Origin: Collinsella sp. | GTDB lineage: Bacteria; Actinomycetota; Coriobacteriia; Coriobacteriales; Coriobacteriaceae | DNA length: 64,000 bases | Reading direction: 5' to 3' | Assembly: GCA_031296755.1 (NCBI GenBank) | Contig: JAUMMZ010000045.1 | Location: 1-64,000, forward strand | Part shown: positions 16,853-24,744 of the stretch, piece by piece | Numbering within the stretch: the stretch's first letter is position 1 | Layout: the number at the start of each line of letters is the position of its first letter | The notes under the pieces: generated by a model | Database searches by the model: none | Told to the model about the DNA's origin: nothing | The model's input: the letters and a program-made list of their open reading frames with translations, nothing else | Program-made: the position numbers and the translations under genes

Positions 16853-18304
16853 TTACTCGACCGTATCGACCGTTGCAGCCACGTTGCCGTCTGCCATACG
16901 CACGCGGATGGCATCGCCGGGCTTAAAGCTCTTGGCGCTCGTAGCCACACCATCATCGCTGTACGCGATGGAATAGCCGCGGGCAAGTACCTTGAGCGGC
17001 GACAGGGCATCGAGCGAAGCCGCTGCACGGCCCAAGTCGGAAGCTGACTTGTTGAGCATTGTGCGCCCCTGATGCTCCAGACGGGAACTCGCAAGCGTGA
17101 GCGCATGGCGTTTGCCATCGAGCCCCGAGGTGCTTGCGATCAAGCGCTCGGGCAGACGCTCGAAGTTGGAGCGGAAGGCCCCAACCGAACGCGTTATGGC
17201 GCCCGACAGTCGATCGGCAGTCAGCGCAAGCTCGGACTCGCGACGCTCGACCATAAACGTTGGATCGTTGAGGCACGGGCGGCACGCGGCCGCATCGAGC
17301 GCGTCAACCAAACGAGCCGTATAGGTGTCCCAGGCACGACGACCGCGCTGGTCGAGCATTTCCAGATCGACCTGATCCGACCCGATCATCGAAGCCATCG
17401 CGGCACCCAGACGTTGATGGCGCGTCTCGAGCACGTCGGCCAACTCCGTCATAGCCGGCGCCACCGATTCTGCCGCTGCCGTTGGCGTGGAGGCGCGACG
17501 GTCGCTCACCATGTCGCAAATCGAGGTATCGGGCTCATGGCCAATGCCGGTCACCACGGGCACGGGGCAAGCCGCCACCGCACGGGCAAGCTCCTCGTCG
17601 TTAAAGGTCATGAGGTCCTCGAAGGAGCCGCCGCCACGGACAAGCAAAATGCAATCGGGCGCCGGCGTAATGGCAGCGGCGCGGCGCAAGCCTTCAATAA
17701 GCTCTGCCGGCGCGCCCTCGCCCTGGACCTTTGCGCCCACGCAGACAAGCTCGACGAGCGGGTTGCGACGGCGCAGCGTACGCTTGACGTCGTCGATCAC
17801 GGCGCCCGAAAGCGAGGTGACGACCGCCACGCGTGAGCAGAACACCGGGATACGGCGCTTGCGCGCTTCGTCCATCAGGCCCTCGCGGCGGAGCTTTTCG
17901 GCCAGTTGCGCCACTTGTTGACGCAGCAGGCCCTCCCCCGCCAGCGAGAATGAGCGAGCGACAAAGCTCATGCGACCCGTAGGCTTGTAGAGATTGAAGC
18001 TGCCCTTAAAGCTTACCTGCATGCCGTCGCGCAGATCGAAGGTGCGCTTAAGGTAGGCGCCCTTCCAGATGATGCAGTCGACGGCCGCCGAGTCGTCCTT
18101 AATCTGGAAGTAGCAGTGGCCGCTTCGGGCATTGGGACCACGAAAACCCGTGACCTCACCCAAAACGCTCAACTGCGGAATGGCATCGAGCGCGCCGGCG
18201 GCGATCTCCACCGCTTGGCTCACGCTGAGCTCTTTGCGCTCCTGCTCGTCCGATCCGTCGAACTCGGCGGAAACGGTATTGCCGGTCAGATTCCAGCCTG
18301 CCAC
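16853..18304 (-). CDS. xseA: Exonuclease VII large subunit
   Basis: Nuclease subunit that degrades single-stranded DNA to oligonucleotides. An OB-fold domain comes first (SVLGEVTGFRG, HCYFQIKDDSAAVDCIIWKG), then the catalytic domain with RGGGSFEDLMTFNDE and TGIGHEPDTSICDMVSDRRA followed by S/T-P-T-A-A-A (quoted parts: RGGGSFEDLMTFNDE, GIGHEPDTSICD). The start is uncertain: GTG at 18304 has AAAGGGGG four bases upstream, while ATG at 18322 and a TTG at 18331 lack a good site. That gives 483 residues against about 450 for the family. Confidence 0.92.
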   Translation of the reverse strand: MAGWNLTGNTVSAEFDGSDEQERKELSVSQAVEIAAGALDAIPQLSVLGEVTGFRGPNARSGHCYFQIKDDSAAVDCIIWKGAYLKRTFDLRDGMQVSFKGSFNLYKPTGRMSFVARSFSLAGEGLLRQQVAQLAEKLRREGLMDEARKRRIPVFCSRVAVVTSLSGAVIDDVKRTLRRRNPLVELVCVGAKVQGEGAPAELIEGLRRAAAITPAPDCILLVRGGGSFEDLMTFNDEELARAVAACPVPVVTGIGHEPDTSICDMVSDRRASTPTAAAESVAPAMTELADVLETRHQRLGAAMASMIGSDQVDLEMLDQRGRRAWDTYTARLVDALDAAACRPCLNDPTFMVERRESELALTADRLSGAITRSVGAFRSNFERLPERLIASTSGLDGKRHALTLASSRLEHQGRTMLNKSASDLGRAAASLDALSPLKVLARGYSIAYSDDGVATSAKSFKPGDAIRVRMADGNVAATVDTVE

Positions 18305-18373
18305 GCAGCCCCCTTTCGTCATCGAGCACAAGGGCTTCGACCCTGCGCAGATTCAAGTCCAACACATAGTACA

Positions 18374-18403
18374 GCGCCGCGGGGACAAGAATCTCCGCGG
18401 CGC
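18374..18403 (-). terminator. GC-rich hairpin between the metallopeptidase gene and xseA
   Basis: GCGCCGCGG (18374-18382) pairs perfectly with CCGCGGCGC (18395-18403). No U-tract follows, so termination is uncertain. Confidence 0.5.
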
Positions 18404-18419
18404 CTGTCAAGCCAACTTG

Positions 18420-19124
18420 TTATCGGTTGGAGTTTCTGTTGTAGCGAGCCATCAGGTAGAGCAGCTGAATAATCGAGGTGAGCGCCGCCGCCACGTAGGT
18501 GAGCGCGGCCGCCGTCAGGACCTTCTTGGCACCGTTGACCTGCTTGGAGCTCATGCCCGACTGCTCGATATACGCCACGGCGCGTCGGCTGGCATCGATC
18601 TCGACCGGCAGCGTAACCAGCTGGAACAGCACGCTAAACGAGAAGAAGACCAGCGCGAGGGTCGTGAGCCCCGCGATGTTCATGAACAGGCCCATGAGCA
18701 GCACGATCGTCCAGGTGTTCTGGGTAAAGTTGACGACGGGAACCAAAGCGGTACGTACCTTCATCATGGCATAACCACTTTGACGCTGGGCAGCATGGCC
18801 CGCCTCGTGACAGGCCACGGCAACGCTTGCAACCGACCCGCCCGAACGGTTGGCATCCGACAGATACAGGTTGTTGTCCTGCGGGTTGTAATGATCGGTG
18901 AGCTCGCCGGCAACGCCCTTGATACCCACGGCGTTGCAACCGTTGGCATCGAGCATGCGACGAGCGACCGTGGCACCCGTGTCGCCGTCCGAGCGAACCT
19001 TGGACCACGTCTTGTACGTCGAGTTGATATAGCTCTGCGCGGCAAGGCCAAGCACCGTGCAGACAAGAACAACCAGCAGGTACAGCGGGTCAATGCCAAA
19101 GCCGTATCCATAGTAATAAGGCAT
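18420..19124 (-). CDS. Membrane zinc metallopeptidase, YugP type
   Basis: 234 residues with an N-terminal membrane helix (about residues 10-30) after a tyrosine-rich MPYYYGYGFG start, and the zinc motif HEAGH in VACHEAGHAAQ near residue 107. Two or three hydrophobic segments follow (about 130-175 and 205-225). This is the layout of the Zn-peptidase family represented by B. subtilis YugP, whose substrates are unknown. The C-terminus is basic. GGAGGAAT precedes the ATG. Active site and membrane topology are seen; the role is not. Confidence 0.88.
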   Translation of the reverse strand: MPYYYGYGFGIDPLYLLVVLVCTVLGLAAQSYINSTYKTWSKVRSDGDTGATVARRMLDANGCNAVGIKGVAGELTDHYNPQDNNLYLSDANRSGGSVASVAVACHEAGHAAQRQSGYAMMKVRTALVPVVNFTQNTWTIVLLMGLFMNIAGLTTLALVFFSFSVLFQLVTLPVEIDASRRAVAYIEQSGMSSKQVNGAKKVLTAAALTYVAAALTSIIQLLYLMARYNRNSNR

Positions 19125-19188
19125 GCGAATTCCTCCGAATCGAGTTACACGTTGGAGGCATTCTACCCACTCAGCCGGCTAGGCTTCC

Positions 19189-20322
19189 CTATAACAGTTC
19201 AATCTTTCCGTCCTTCACGGTGAGCCCCATATTGCCGGAAAGCAGATCGTCCAGACGCGAACCCACGAGCTCAAAGCGCCAGCCTTCGCGCAGGGGGCTC
19301 TGCTCGGGATGCTCAATATAGTCGGCCAGGTCATCGCGCGAGGCAATGACCGAGGTCGCCACGCCCGAGCGCTCGGCAACCAGGCGAATGAGCGCATACA
19401 TCAGGTCCGTCACGCTCTCCAACTCCGGCGAAATCTGACGGTGCCCGCGCACCATGAGCGGCAGGCGATCGTGTGGGCAGCTCGCACCGCGCTTAATGGC
19501 CATGAGCGCGCCGTCCACGTCGCGCTCCCCCAGCTGGTCGGTACCGCGAATGCTGCGGAACTCCTCAACACGAACGGGATTACGTTTAACCAGGGCCAGC
19601 AGCGTATCGTCGGACATGACCCACTTGCGCGGGATGTTGCGGCGCTCGGCGCGGTCCTCGCGCCAAGCGGCAAGCTCGCGTGCGATGCCCAACTGGTGAC
19701 GGCTACACGAGTTGATGCGCTTGACCTTGCGAAACGCCTCATGGCGGTCGGCGCGGTAGTGCGACTCGTCGGCCAGCGGACGCAACTCGTCGAGCACCCA
19801 GTCCACCCGGCCCAGCTCGCGCAGGCGACTCATCATCTCGGTATAGGCGACGATCAAGTACTTGACGTCATCGATCGCGTACTCGACCTGCTTATCAGTC
19901 AGCGGGCGGCGCGACCAGTCGGTCAGCGACTCGGTCTTGGGCAATGAGACGCCACAAAACGTCTGCACGAGCGCGCCGTAGGAAATCTGCTGGCGCTCGC
20001 CCAAAAAGGCGGCGGCCACCTGCGTGTCAAAAATGGGACGCGGCAGCACGCCCACGGTATGGAGCATGACCTCCATATCCTGCGAGCAGGCGTGGAAGAC
20101 CTTAGTCACGCTCTCGTCGGCCATAAGCTCGGCAAGCGGCGACAGGTCGTCGATCACCAAAGGATCGACCGCGACGCTCTCGGCAGGGGTGGCAATCTGA
20201 ACCAAGCACAGGCGCGGATGGAACGTGCGCTCGCGCAAAAACTCGGTATCGACGGCAATCGCGTCGAACTCACGGGCGCGCTGGCAAAAGTCGAGTAGAG
20301 CCTGATGTGTGGAAATGTACAT
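19189..20322 (-). CDS. rnd: Ribonuclease D
   Basis: 3'-5' exoribonuclease in tRNA maturation and RNA turnover. The DEDD exonuclease domain begins with AVDTEFLRERTFHPRLCLVQ near residue 22 (quoted in part: AVDTEFLRERT), continues with KVFHACSQDMEVM near residue 84 and ends with YAIDDVKYL. HRDC domains follow from about residue 205 (REDRAERRNIPRKWVMSD region). The frame is open to 20358, but the family start matches MYISTHQALLDF at 20322. It runs convergently away from the lipid kinase gene, whose start is 99 bases away. Confidence 0.92.
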   Translation of the reverse strand: MYISTHQALLDFCQRAREFDAIAVDTEFLRERTFHPRLCLVQIATPAESVAVDPLVIDDLSPLAELMADESVTKVFHACSQDMEVMLHTVGVLPRPIFDTQVAAAFLGERQQISYGALVQTFCGVSLPKTESLTDWSRRPLTDKQVEYAIDDVKYLIVAYTEMMSRLRELGRVDWVLDELRPLADESHYRADRHEAFRKVKRINSCSRHQLGIARELAAWREDRAERRNIPRKWVMSDDTLLALVKRNPVRVEEFRSIRGTDQLGERDVDGALMAIKRGASCPHDRLPLMVRGHRQISPELESVTDLMYALIRLVAERSGVATSVIASRDDLADYIEHPEQSPLREGWRFELVGSRLDDLLSGNMGLTVKDGKIELL

Positions 20323-20420
20323 ATCAACCCATCGAATAAGGTTAGGCCCGAAAAACACGGGTAGGATATCGGCATTGCCTTACAACTATACTCGGTTAGT
20401 CACAGAACGGGAACGTAAGT

Positions 20421-21338
20421 ATGCGCTGCCTTATCATCCACAACCCGGCATCGGGCCCCAGCTCAGATGAAATCTACGCATTCACGCACGCCCTCGCGCA
20501 GGGCGGCGACGAGGTCGTGATGCGTTTTATCGGCGATGGCATGGAGCCCGAGGACGCCGTGGCAGACGTGCGCGAGTTTGATCGCGTGGTCGTTTCGGGC
20601 GGCGACGGCACCGTCTCCAACGTGCTCGACCAGATGCGCGGATGCGGTGTCCCCACGCTCGTCTTCCCCTCCGGCACAGCCTGCCTGTTCTTCAACAACA
20701 TCGGCAATGCCCCCGAGGCAGCGGCGCTTGCCAAGGCTTGCCGCGCCGGTCGCACGGTCAAAGTGGACATGGGCGAGCTCTTTTGGCTCGACGAGAACGG
20801 CAACGAGAAGCGCCACGGCTTTATCATCATCGCCGGCTCGGGCTTCGACGCCGAGATCATGATGAAGGCCGCCCCCGCCAAAAACGACATCGGCGAGATC
20901 GCCTATTTCCTGTCGGCGCTCGCCACACCCAACCCCACGGTGGCGCATTTTACGATTGAGCATGACGGCATTGTCGAGGAGCTCGATGGCATCTGCTGCA
21001 TGGCCGGCAACACCTCGGTCATTCAAAACGACATCAACCTGTTCCCCGACTGCCGCATGAACGACGGCATGGTCGACATCGCGGTCATCGAGCCCGTAAA
21101 AACCGTCCAGCTCCTGCCCACTGTGATCACCGCCGCGCTCGACCCCGCCGGCAAGGTGCTCGGCCGTCCGCAGTTCAAGATCATCCAGACCAAGGAAGCC
21201 AAAATCACCTGCACGCCGTCGCTGGGCATGCAGTTCGATGGCGAGATCATCTCCAGCAACTCGGGCGTCTTTGGAGCCCGCGCGCTTCCGCAATGCCTCG
21301 ACCTCATCGTCGACGAATTCTCCCCGCTCGGAAAATAG
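20421..21338 (+). CDS. Diacylglycerol/lipid kinase family protein
   Basis: 305 residues of the DAGK/LCB5/YegS fold. The nucleotide-binding site is VVVSGGDGTVSNVLD near residue 58, and the IHNPASG start and PSGTACLFFNN near residue 86 match the family. It probably phosphorylates a lipid such as diacylglycerol at the membrane, but the substrate is not certain. The Shine-Dalgarno site is weak (GGGAACG). A 30-codon membrane protein gene follows after 9 bases and is likely co-transcribed. Confidence 0.88.
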   Translation: MRCLIIHNPASGPSSDEIYAFTHALAQGGDEVVMRFIGDGMEPEDAVADVREFDRVVVSGGDGTVSNVLDQMRGCGVPTLVFPSGTACLFFNNIGNAPEAAALAKACRAGRTVKVDMGELFWLDENGNEKRHGFIIIAGSGFDAEIMMKAAPAKNDIGEIAYFLSALATPNPTVAHFTIEHDGIVEELDGICCMAGNTSVIQNDINLFPDCRMNDGMVDIAVIEPVKTVQLLPTVITAALDPAGKVLGRPQFKIIQTKEAKITCTPSLGMQFDGEIISSNSGVFGARALPQCLDLIVDEFSPLGK

Positions 21339-21347
21339 GAGGACCCC

Positions 21348-21440
21348 ATGAACGACAATCCCCTGCTCGGCTTTATCGTCATTGTTCTGGCCATGCTCGT
21401 CGGCTATGCGATTAACGTGATCCACCGCCGGAAGAAGTAA
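21348..21440 (+). CDS. Small single-span membrane protein (30 residues)
   Basis: A perfect AGGAGG five bases before an ATG opens a 30-codon frame, MNDNPLLGFIVIVLAML at the start and INVIHRRKK at the end. A single hydrophobic helix (residues 6-24) is followed by a basic tail, so the C-terminus should face the cytoplasm. It lies 9 bases after the lipid kinase and before a terminator. The function is unknown; a small regulator or subunit of the kinase is possible but only inferred. Confidence 0.75.
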   Translation: MNDNPLLGFIVIVLAMLVGYAINVIHRRKK

Positions 21441-21474
21441 TTCCACATTGGTATGATATTCATCCAATTATCGT

Positions 21475-21517
21475 CTCCCCTGTTGTTTATGCATTTGCAC
21501 GACAGCGGGGGATTTTT
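21475..21517 (+). terminator. Terminator after the lipid kinase operon
   Basis: TCCCC(TGTTGT) pairs with (ACGACAG)CGGGGGA around a loop of about 17 bases, followed by TTTTTC. Confidence 0.65.
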
Positions 21518-21748
21518 CTTTGTGCCCCGTGCAAGGCGCTTTATTCAGGTACAGTAATTGCAGGGCGTCTTTATTTAAATAAAGCTAGATAATGAGTATT
21601 CTTGTCCGCTCATCGCATATTTTAGGACGCTCATCGAGTATTTCATCGAAATAGATGAATACTATTGAGACTTCCTATAGGCTAATAGATGTATTTATTA
21701 GCTGAAATCCTGCACGGTTCCGCGGGGTTTCAACGGTTGGGAGGGATT
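21518..21748 (+). promoter_or_regulatory. AT-rich upstream region of the C69 dipeptidase gene
   Basis: Contains repeated GCTCATCG words (near 21608 and 21630) and an inverted repeat TTCATC-N6-GATGAA at 21643-21660, possible regulator sites. TTTAAATAAA at about 21573 and AATAGATG further down are AT-rich, but no promoter with both boxes could be set. Confidence 0.3.
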
Positions 21749-23551
21749 ATGAGGTTTACTCATCCTGTCAACACGCTCAAAAAGCTCGGCTGCGGCCTTG
21801 CGTTTGGAGCAACGGCCATCATGGCCATGCCGACTTCGGCACTCGCCTGCACCCAGATCTACATGGGCAGCAAGCTCACGGCAGACGGCAACACGTACTA
21901 CGGCCGTTCCGAGGACTTCGGTCCGCGCTATGTCAAGCACTTTGGCATTGAGCCCGCACACAAGGACGGCAACGAGTACACCTCGGTCGAGTCCGGTTTT
22001 GAGTACAAGTCCAAGGGCGCAACCTACCGCTACACCTTCGTTCGCGACAACCCCTCGCAGTGGGAAGATCGCTACGACGCATATTCCGAGGCAGGCATCA
22101 ACGAGAAGGGCGTCTCCTGCTCTGCCACGCTGAGCACCTCCTATAACGAGAAGGCCGAAGAGGCCGACCCCATCACCGAGGAGACTGGCATTGGCGAATA
22201 CAGCTATGCCAGCGTCATCCTGGGCGAGAGCGCCACGGCCCGCGAGGGCGTCGAGCTCATCGGCAGCCTGATCGACGAGCAGGGCGTCTGCTCCAACGAC
22301 CAGATCATCATCGCCGACAGCACCGAGACCTGGTTGTTCGCCGCGCTTTCCGGCCATCAGTGGATTGCTATGAAGCTCGCCGATGACATCGCCTCGCTCA
22401 ACCCCAACATCGGCAACCTCACCTATAACGTCGACCTCGATGACACCGAGAACTGTCTCCATTCCGAAGGCATCGAGTCCATGCCTAAGGAGAAGGGCTT
22501 TGCCGAGTACACCGACGGCAAGTTCGACGTCGCCAAGACCTACGGCGAGGAGATTAGCGAGGCCGGTATGCACCAGTGGTCGCGCTATATCCAGGGTCGT
22601 GATTACTTCATGGCTCCGCTTGCCGAGGGCACCGACTACGAGATCGTCAAGGACGAGCGCGAAGAGGCTCGCGCCACGACCGGCGCCCTGGTCCACGAGA
22701 TGCAGCCGCTGTTCTTCCAGCCCGGCAAGTCCGACTGGAACACCTTTGAGATGATTCGTTCCTTCGCCGCTCGCGGCGAGAATGTCGCCGGCCTCAACGC
22801 CAACACCGACGGCGCCTATGCCATCGGCTCCAACCGCAACACCGAGATCCACACCTTCCAGATCCGTCAGGGCATGGACCCCGAGATCGCGACCATTCAG
22901 TGGGAGATGCTCTCCAACGCCGAATTCTCCGTCGCCATCCCCTTCTACTCCGCACTGCTCACCGAGGTCAGCCCCTACTTCAGCGATCAGGATGTCTCCT
23001 TCGATCACTGCGAAGAGGAAGACATCGTGAACAACGAGGAGCCCAAGAACTCCATCAACTACGTCCTCATGGACATCAACACGCTCGCCTATGAGAACCG
23101 CGACCACTGCGCCACCGGCGTCCGCGCCTATCTCGACGCCCTGCAGAAGGAACTCATCGAGCAGAACCTGACCGTCGACGAGGCCATGCAGGCCGAAGAA
23201 GGCACCGAGGCCCGTACCGCCCTGGCCAACAAGGCCGGCAAGGCTGCAACCAAGAACACCTATGTTAAGTGCAAGGCCATGCTCGAGGAGATGCGCGACT
23301 ACCTCAAGGAGGGCGATTTCTCCGAGGAGTTCGTCCCGAGTGACTACGATGCTGACAACGACTGCCTGGTCGAGTCCATCACCTACGCCGACGAGGCCCT
23401 TTCCGATGAGGACGTGGCCGAGCCCGAGGCCGAAGAGGAAGAGGCCGCCGAGGAGAAGTCCGAGGGCAACAACATGGCCGCCATGGCCGTTGGCGCCGTC
23501 GTCATCATCGGTGTCTGCGCCTACGTGATCTATCGTCGCAAGAAGGCCTAA
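21749..23551 (+). CDS. Secreted, membrane-anchored C69 dipeptidase
   Basis: An N-terminal-nucleophile hydrolase of peptidase family C69 (PepD-like), which cleaves dipeptides. A signal peptide (residues 1-33, ending SALA) is followed at once by C34 of ACTQIYMG, the expected catalytic Cys after processing, then YYGRSEDFG. Later family segments are SDWNTFEMIRSFAARG and the NRNTEIHTFQ region. A Glu/Ala-rich stretch and a C-terminal membrane helix with RRKK (about 580-600) tether it outside the cell; no LPxTG motif is present. GGGAGGG precedes the ATG at 21749. It probably takes part in extracellular peptide use. Confidence 0.9.
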   Translation: MRFTHPVNTLKKLGCGLAFGATAIMAMPTSALACTQIYMGSKLTADGNTYYGRSEDFGPRYVKHFGIEPAHKDGNEYTSVESGFEYKSKGATYRYTFVRDNPSQWEDRYDAYSEAGINEKGVSCSATLSTSYNEKAEEADPITEETGIGEYSYASVILGESATAREGVELIGSLIDEQGVCSNDQIIIADSTETWLFAALSGHQWIAMKLADDIASLNPNIGNLTYNVDLDDTENCLHSEGIESMPKEKGFAEYTDGKFDVAKTYGEEISEAGMHQWSRYIQGRDYFMAPLAEGTDYEIVKDEREEARATTGALVHEMQPLFFQPGKSDWNTFEMIRSFAARGENVAGLNANTDGAYAIGSNRNTEIHTFQIRQGMDPEIATIQWEMLSNAEFSVAIPFYSALLTEVSPYFSDQDVSFDHCEEEDIVNNEEPKNSINYVLMDINTLAYENRDHCATGVRAYLDALQKELIEQNLTVDEAMQAEEGTEARTALANKAGKAATKNTYVKCKAMLEEMRDYLKEGDFSEEFVPSDYDADNDCLVESITYADEALSDEDVAEPEAEEEEAAEEKSEGNNMAAMAVGAVVIIGVCAYVIYRRKKA

Positions 23552-23569
23552 GACCCTCATGTCCTAGCT

Positions 23570-23616
23570 GAGCGGGCGGGGCACATGAGTCACCTCACCC
23601 GCTTAGCCCGCTCTTA
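23570..23616 (+). terminator. Terminator after the C69 gene
   Basis: GAGCGGGC (23570-23577) pairs with GCCCGCTC (23606-23613) with inner GGGG/CACC pairing, then TTATT. Confidence 0.6.
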
Positions 23617-23682
23617 TTGACCGACGGGAAACCCGCCTGAAATCTTTTCAAAAAAGATTCCCCCGCACACACTTCGCTGTGC

Positions 23683-23688
23683 TATAGT
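23683..23688 (+). promoter_or_regulatory. Possible -10 box of the trp leader transcript
   Basis: TATAGT lies 59 bases before the leader peptide. No matching -35 is seen. A short AT hairpin (AATCTTTT/AAAAGATT, 23641-23659) stands upstream. Confidence 0.3.
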
Positions 23689-23746
23689 GCAGCGCAACAG
23701 CAACTAGGTGCGACCGCGCCATGGCATCACGAAAGGAGTCACCAAT

Positions 23747-23815
23747 ATGAAGGACACGATGACGTCTCTCAACAACTGGTGGTGGCGTGATGCGAATACG
23801 ATCGGTCGACAGTGA
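23747..23815 (+). CDS. trp-type leader peptide, 22 residues with three consecutive Trp codons
   Basis: GAAAGGAG seven bases before an ATG opens a 22-codon frame, MKDTMTSLNNWWWRDANTI and so on, ending in TGA. Codons 11-13 are TGG TGG TGG, a feature of tryptophan attenuation leaders. A terminator lies 37 bases past the stop, and the transport genes follow. When Trp-tRNA is short, the ribosome should stall on these codons; see the attenuator entry. It is too short to have any other likely role. Confidence 0.88.
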   Translation: MKDTMTSLNNWWWRDANTIGRQ

Positions 23816-23884
23816 GTCTCTCATGCCTGTTTTTGCGCTCTAGGTGATTGGAAGGCCTCCGGTTTCGACCGGGGGCCTTTTTCT
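23803..23884 (+). promoter_or_regulatory. Tryptophan attenuator (antiterminator and terminator)
   Basis: The terminator is AAGGCCTCCGGT (23852-23863), loop TTCG, ACCGGGGGCCTT (23868-23879), then TTTTT. CGGTCGA at 23803-23809, inside the last leader codons, is exactly complementary to TCGACCG at 23865-23871 in the terminator tip and 3' arm. A ribosome that reaches the stop codon would cover 23803-23809 and allow termination; one stalled at the Trp codons would leave it free to break the terminator. This arrangement is seen in the sequence; the regulation is inferred. Confidence 0.8.
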
Positions 23885-23959
23885 ATCTCGAGCCCGATCG
23901 CATTCGCATCACGCGCCTCCGCTTTTCTCTTGCACTCCCCTTCCGAAAGGATTTTCACC

Positions 23960-24532
23960 ATGTCTCAGAACACCACCGCCGCCCAGCCCCGCACCGTCCA
24001 GACCGCCGACCGCGGCAAACTCGATGTCCGCGCCCTCGTCCTGCTCGCCATCCTGCTCGCCGCCGGCTTCATCCTCAACTTCACCGTCGGCAAGGCAATC
24101 TCGGGCATCTCGGGCGGCATGATCAGCCCCGAGTTCATCATCTCGGCCTTCTGCCTCACCATCCTGGTCGTTCGCCCCAACATCGGTCAGGCGCTCGTCA
24201 TTGGCCTCATCTCGGCTGCCGTGATCCAGATCACCACCACTTCGCCCTTTGTCGATTTTGCCGCCGAAGGCATCGCCGCCATGCTCATGGCCGGCATCGT
24301 CAACGCCGCCGGCAAGAACGGTCAGGTCAAGCCCGCGATCGCCATTGTCGCAACCTTCCTGACCACCTTTGTCTCCGGCGTCATCTTCATGATCATCAAG
24401 ATGGCCATGCTCGGCGTGGTAGGCGAGCTCGCCGCCGCCATGCTGCCCGTCGTCGCCATGACCGCCGTCTTTAACGCCATTCTGGTCGGCGCCCTCTACC
24501 TGCCCATTCAGAAGGCCCTTAGGCTCAACTAA
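23960..24532 (+). CDS. ECF transporter S component, probably for tryptophan
   Basis: 190 residues with a short polar N-terminus and five or six hydrophobic segments (from about residue 27). The size, GGMISPEFIISAF and the membrane pattern resemble TrpP-type substrate-binding components. The Trp attenuator directly upstream argues for tryptophan as substrate. The EcfA and EcfT genes follow in the same direction, so the whole transporter is encoded here. GAAAGGA precedes the ATG. The alternative is another aromatic or indole-related solute; the family call is firmer than the substrate. Confidence 0.8.
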   Translation: MSQNTTAAQPRTVQTADRGKLDVRALVLLAILLAAGFILNFTVGKAISGISGGMISPEFIISAFCLTILVVRPNIGQALVIGLISAAVIQITTTSPFVDFAAEGIAAMLMAGIVNAAGKNGQVKPAIAIVATFLTTFVSGVIFMIIKMAMLGVVGELAAAMLPVVAMTAVFNAILVGALYLPIQKALRLN

Positions 24533-24538
24533 CCCGCT

Positions 24539-24639
24539 CGGCTTTACGAGCCACCCCATCTTGGCGTTCATTCGTCGCTCGCGTACCCAAGTACGCTTCG
24601 CTCCTCTTTCGCGCCAACCTGGGGCCCCTCGTAAAGCCG
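24539..24639. repeat. Dispersed hairpin repeat, copy 1 (within the ECF operon)
   Basis: Arms CGGCTTTACGAG (24539-24550) and its complement (24628-24639), with inner CCCCA/TGGGG and TTGGCG/CGCCAA pairs, enclose a core at 24564-24616 with a GCGTAC/GTACGC hairpin. The core matches 40744-40797 at all but a few of about 52 positions. It separates the S component from the ATPase gene. Confidence 0.75.
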
Positions 24640-24682
24640 TCTCCGTGCTTCACCATCAAAGACTGTCCCAAACGACTAGCTT

Positions 24683-24726
24683 TTGGGGACGTTCTTAAAC
24701 GACTAGTCATTAAAGAACGTCCCCAA
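24683..24726. repeat. 14-bp perfect inverted repeat before the ECF ATPase gene
   Basis: TTGGGGACGTTCTT (24683-24696) and AAGAACGTCCCCAA (24713-24726) flank a centre with the palindrome GACTAGTC. AAACGACTAG is repeated directly at 24670 and 24697. It stands just upstream of the EcfA start and could affect expression between the operon's genes. Confidence 0.65.
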
Positions 24727-24744
24727 TGACTATGAAAGGTATCC

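Noticed and set aside
21698..23560. 620-codon minus-strand frame opposite the C69 gene
   Set aside because: Exact shadow of a gene with signal peptide and catalytic Cys; its leucine/valine-rich sequence is typical of antisense frames in GC-rich DNA.
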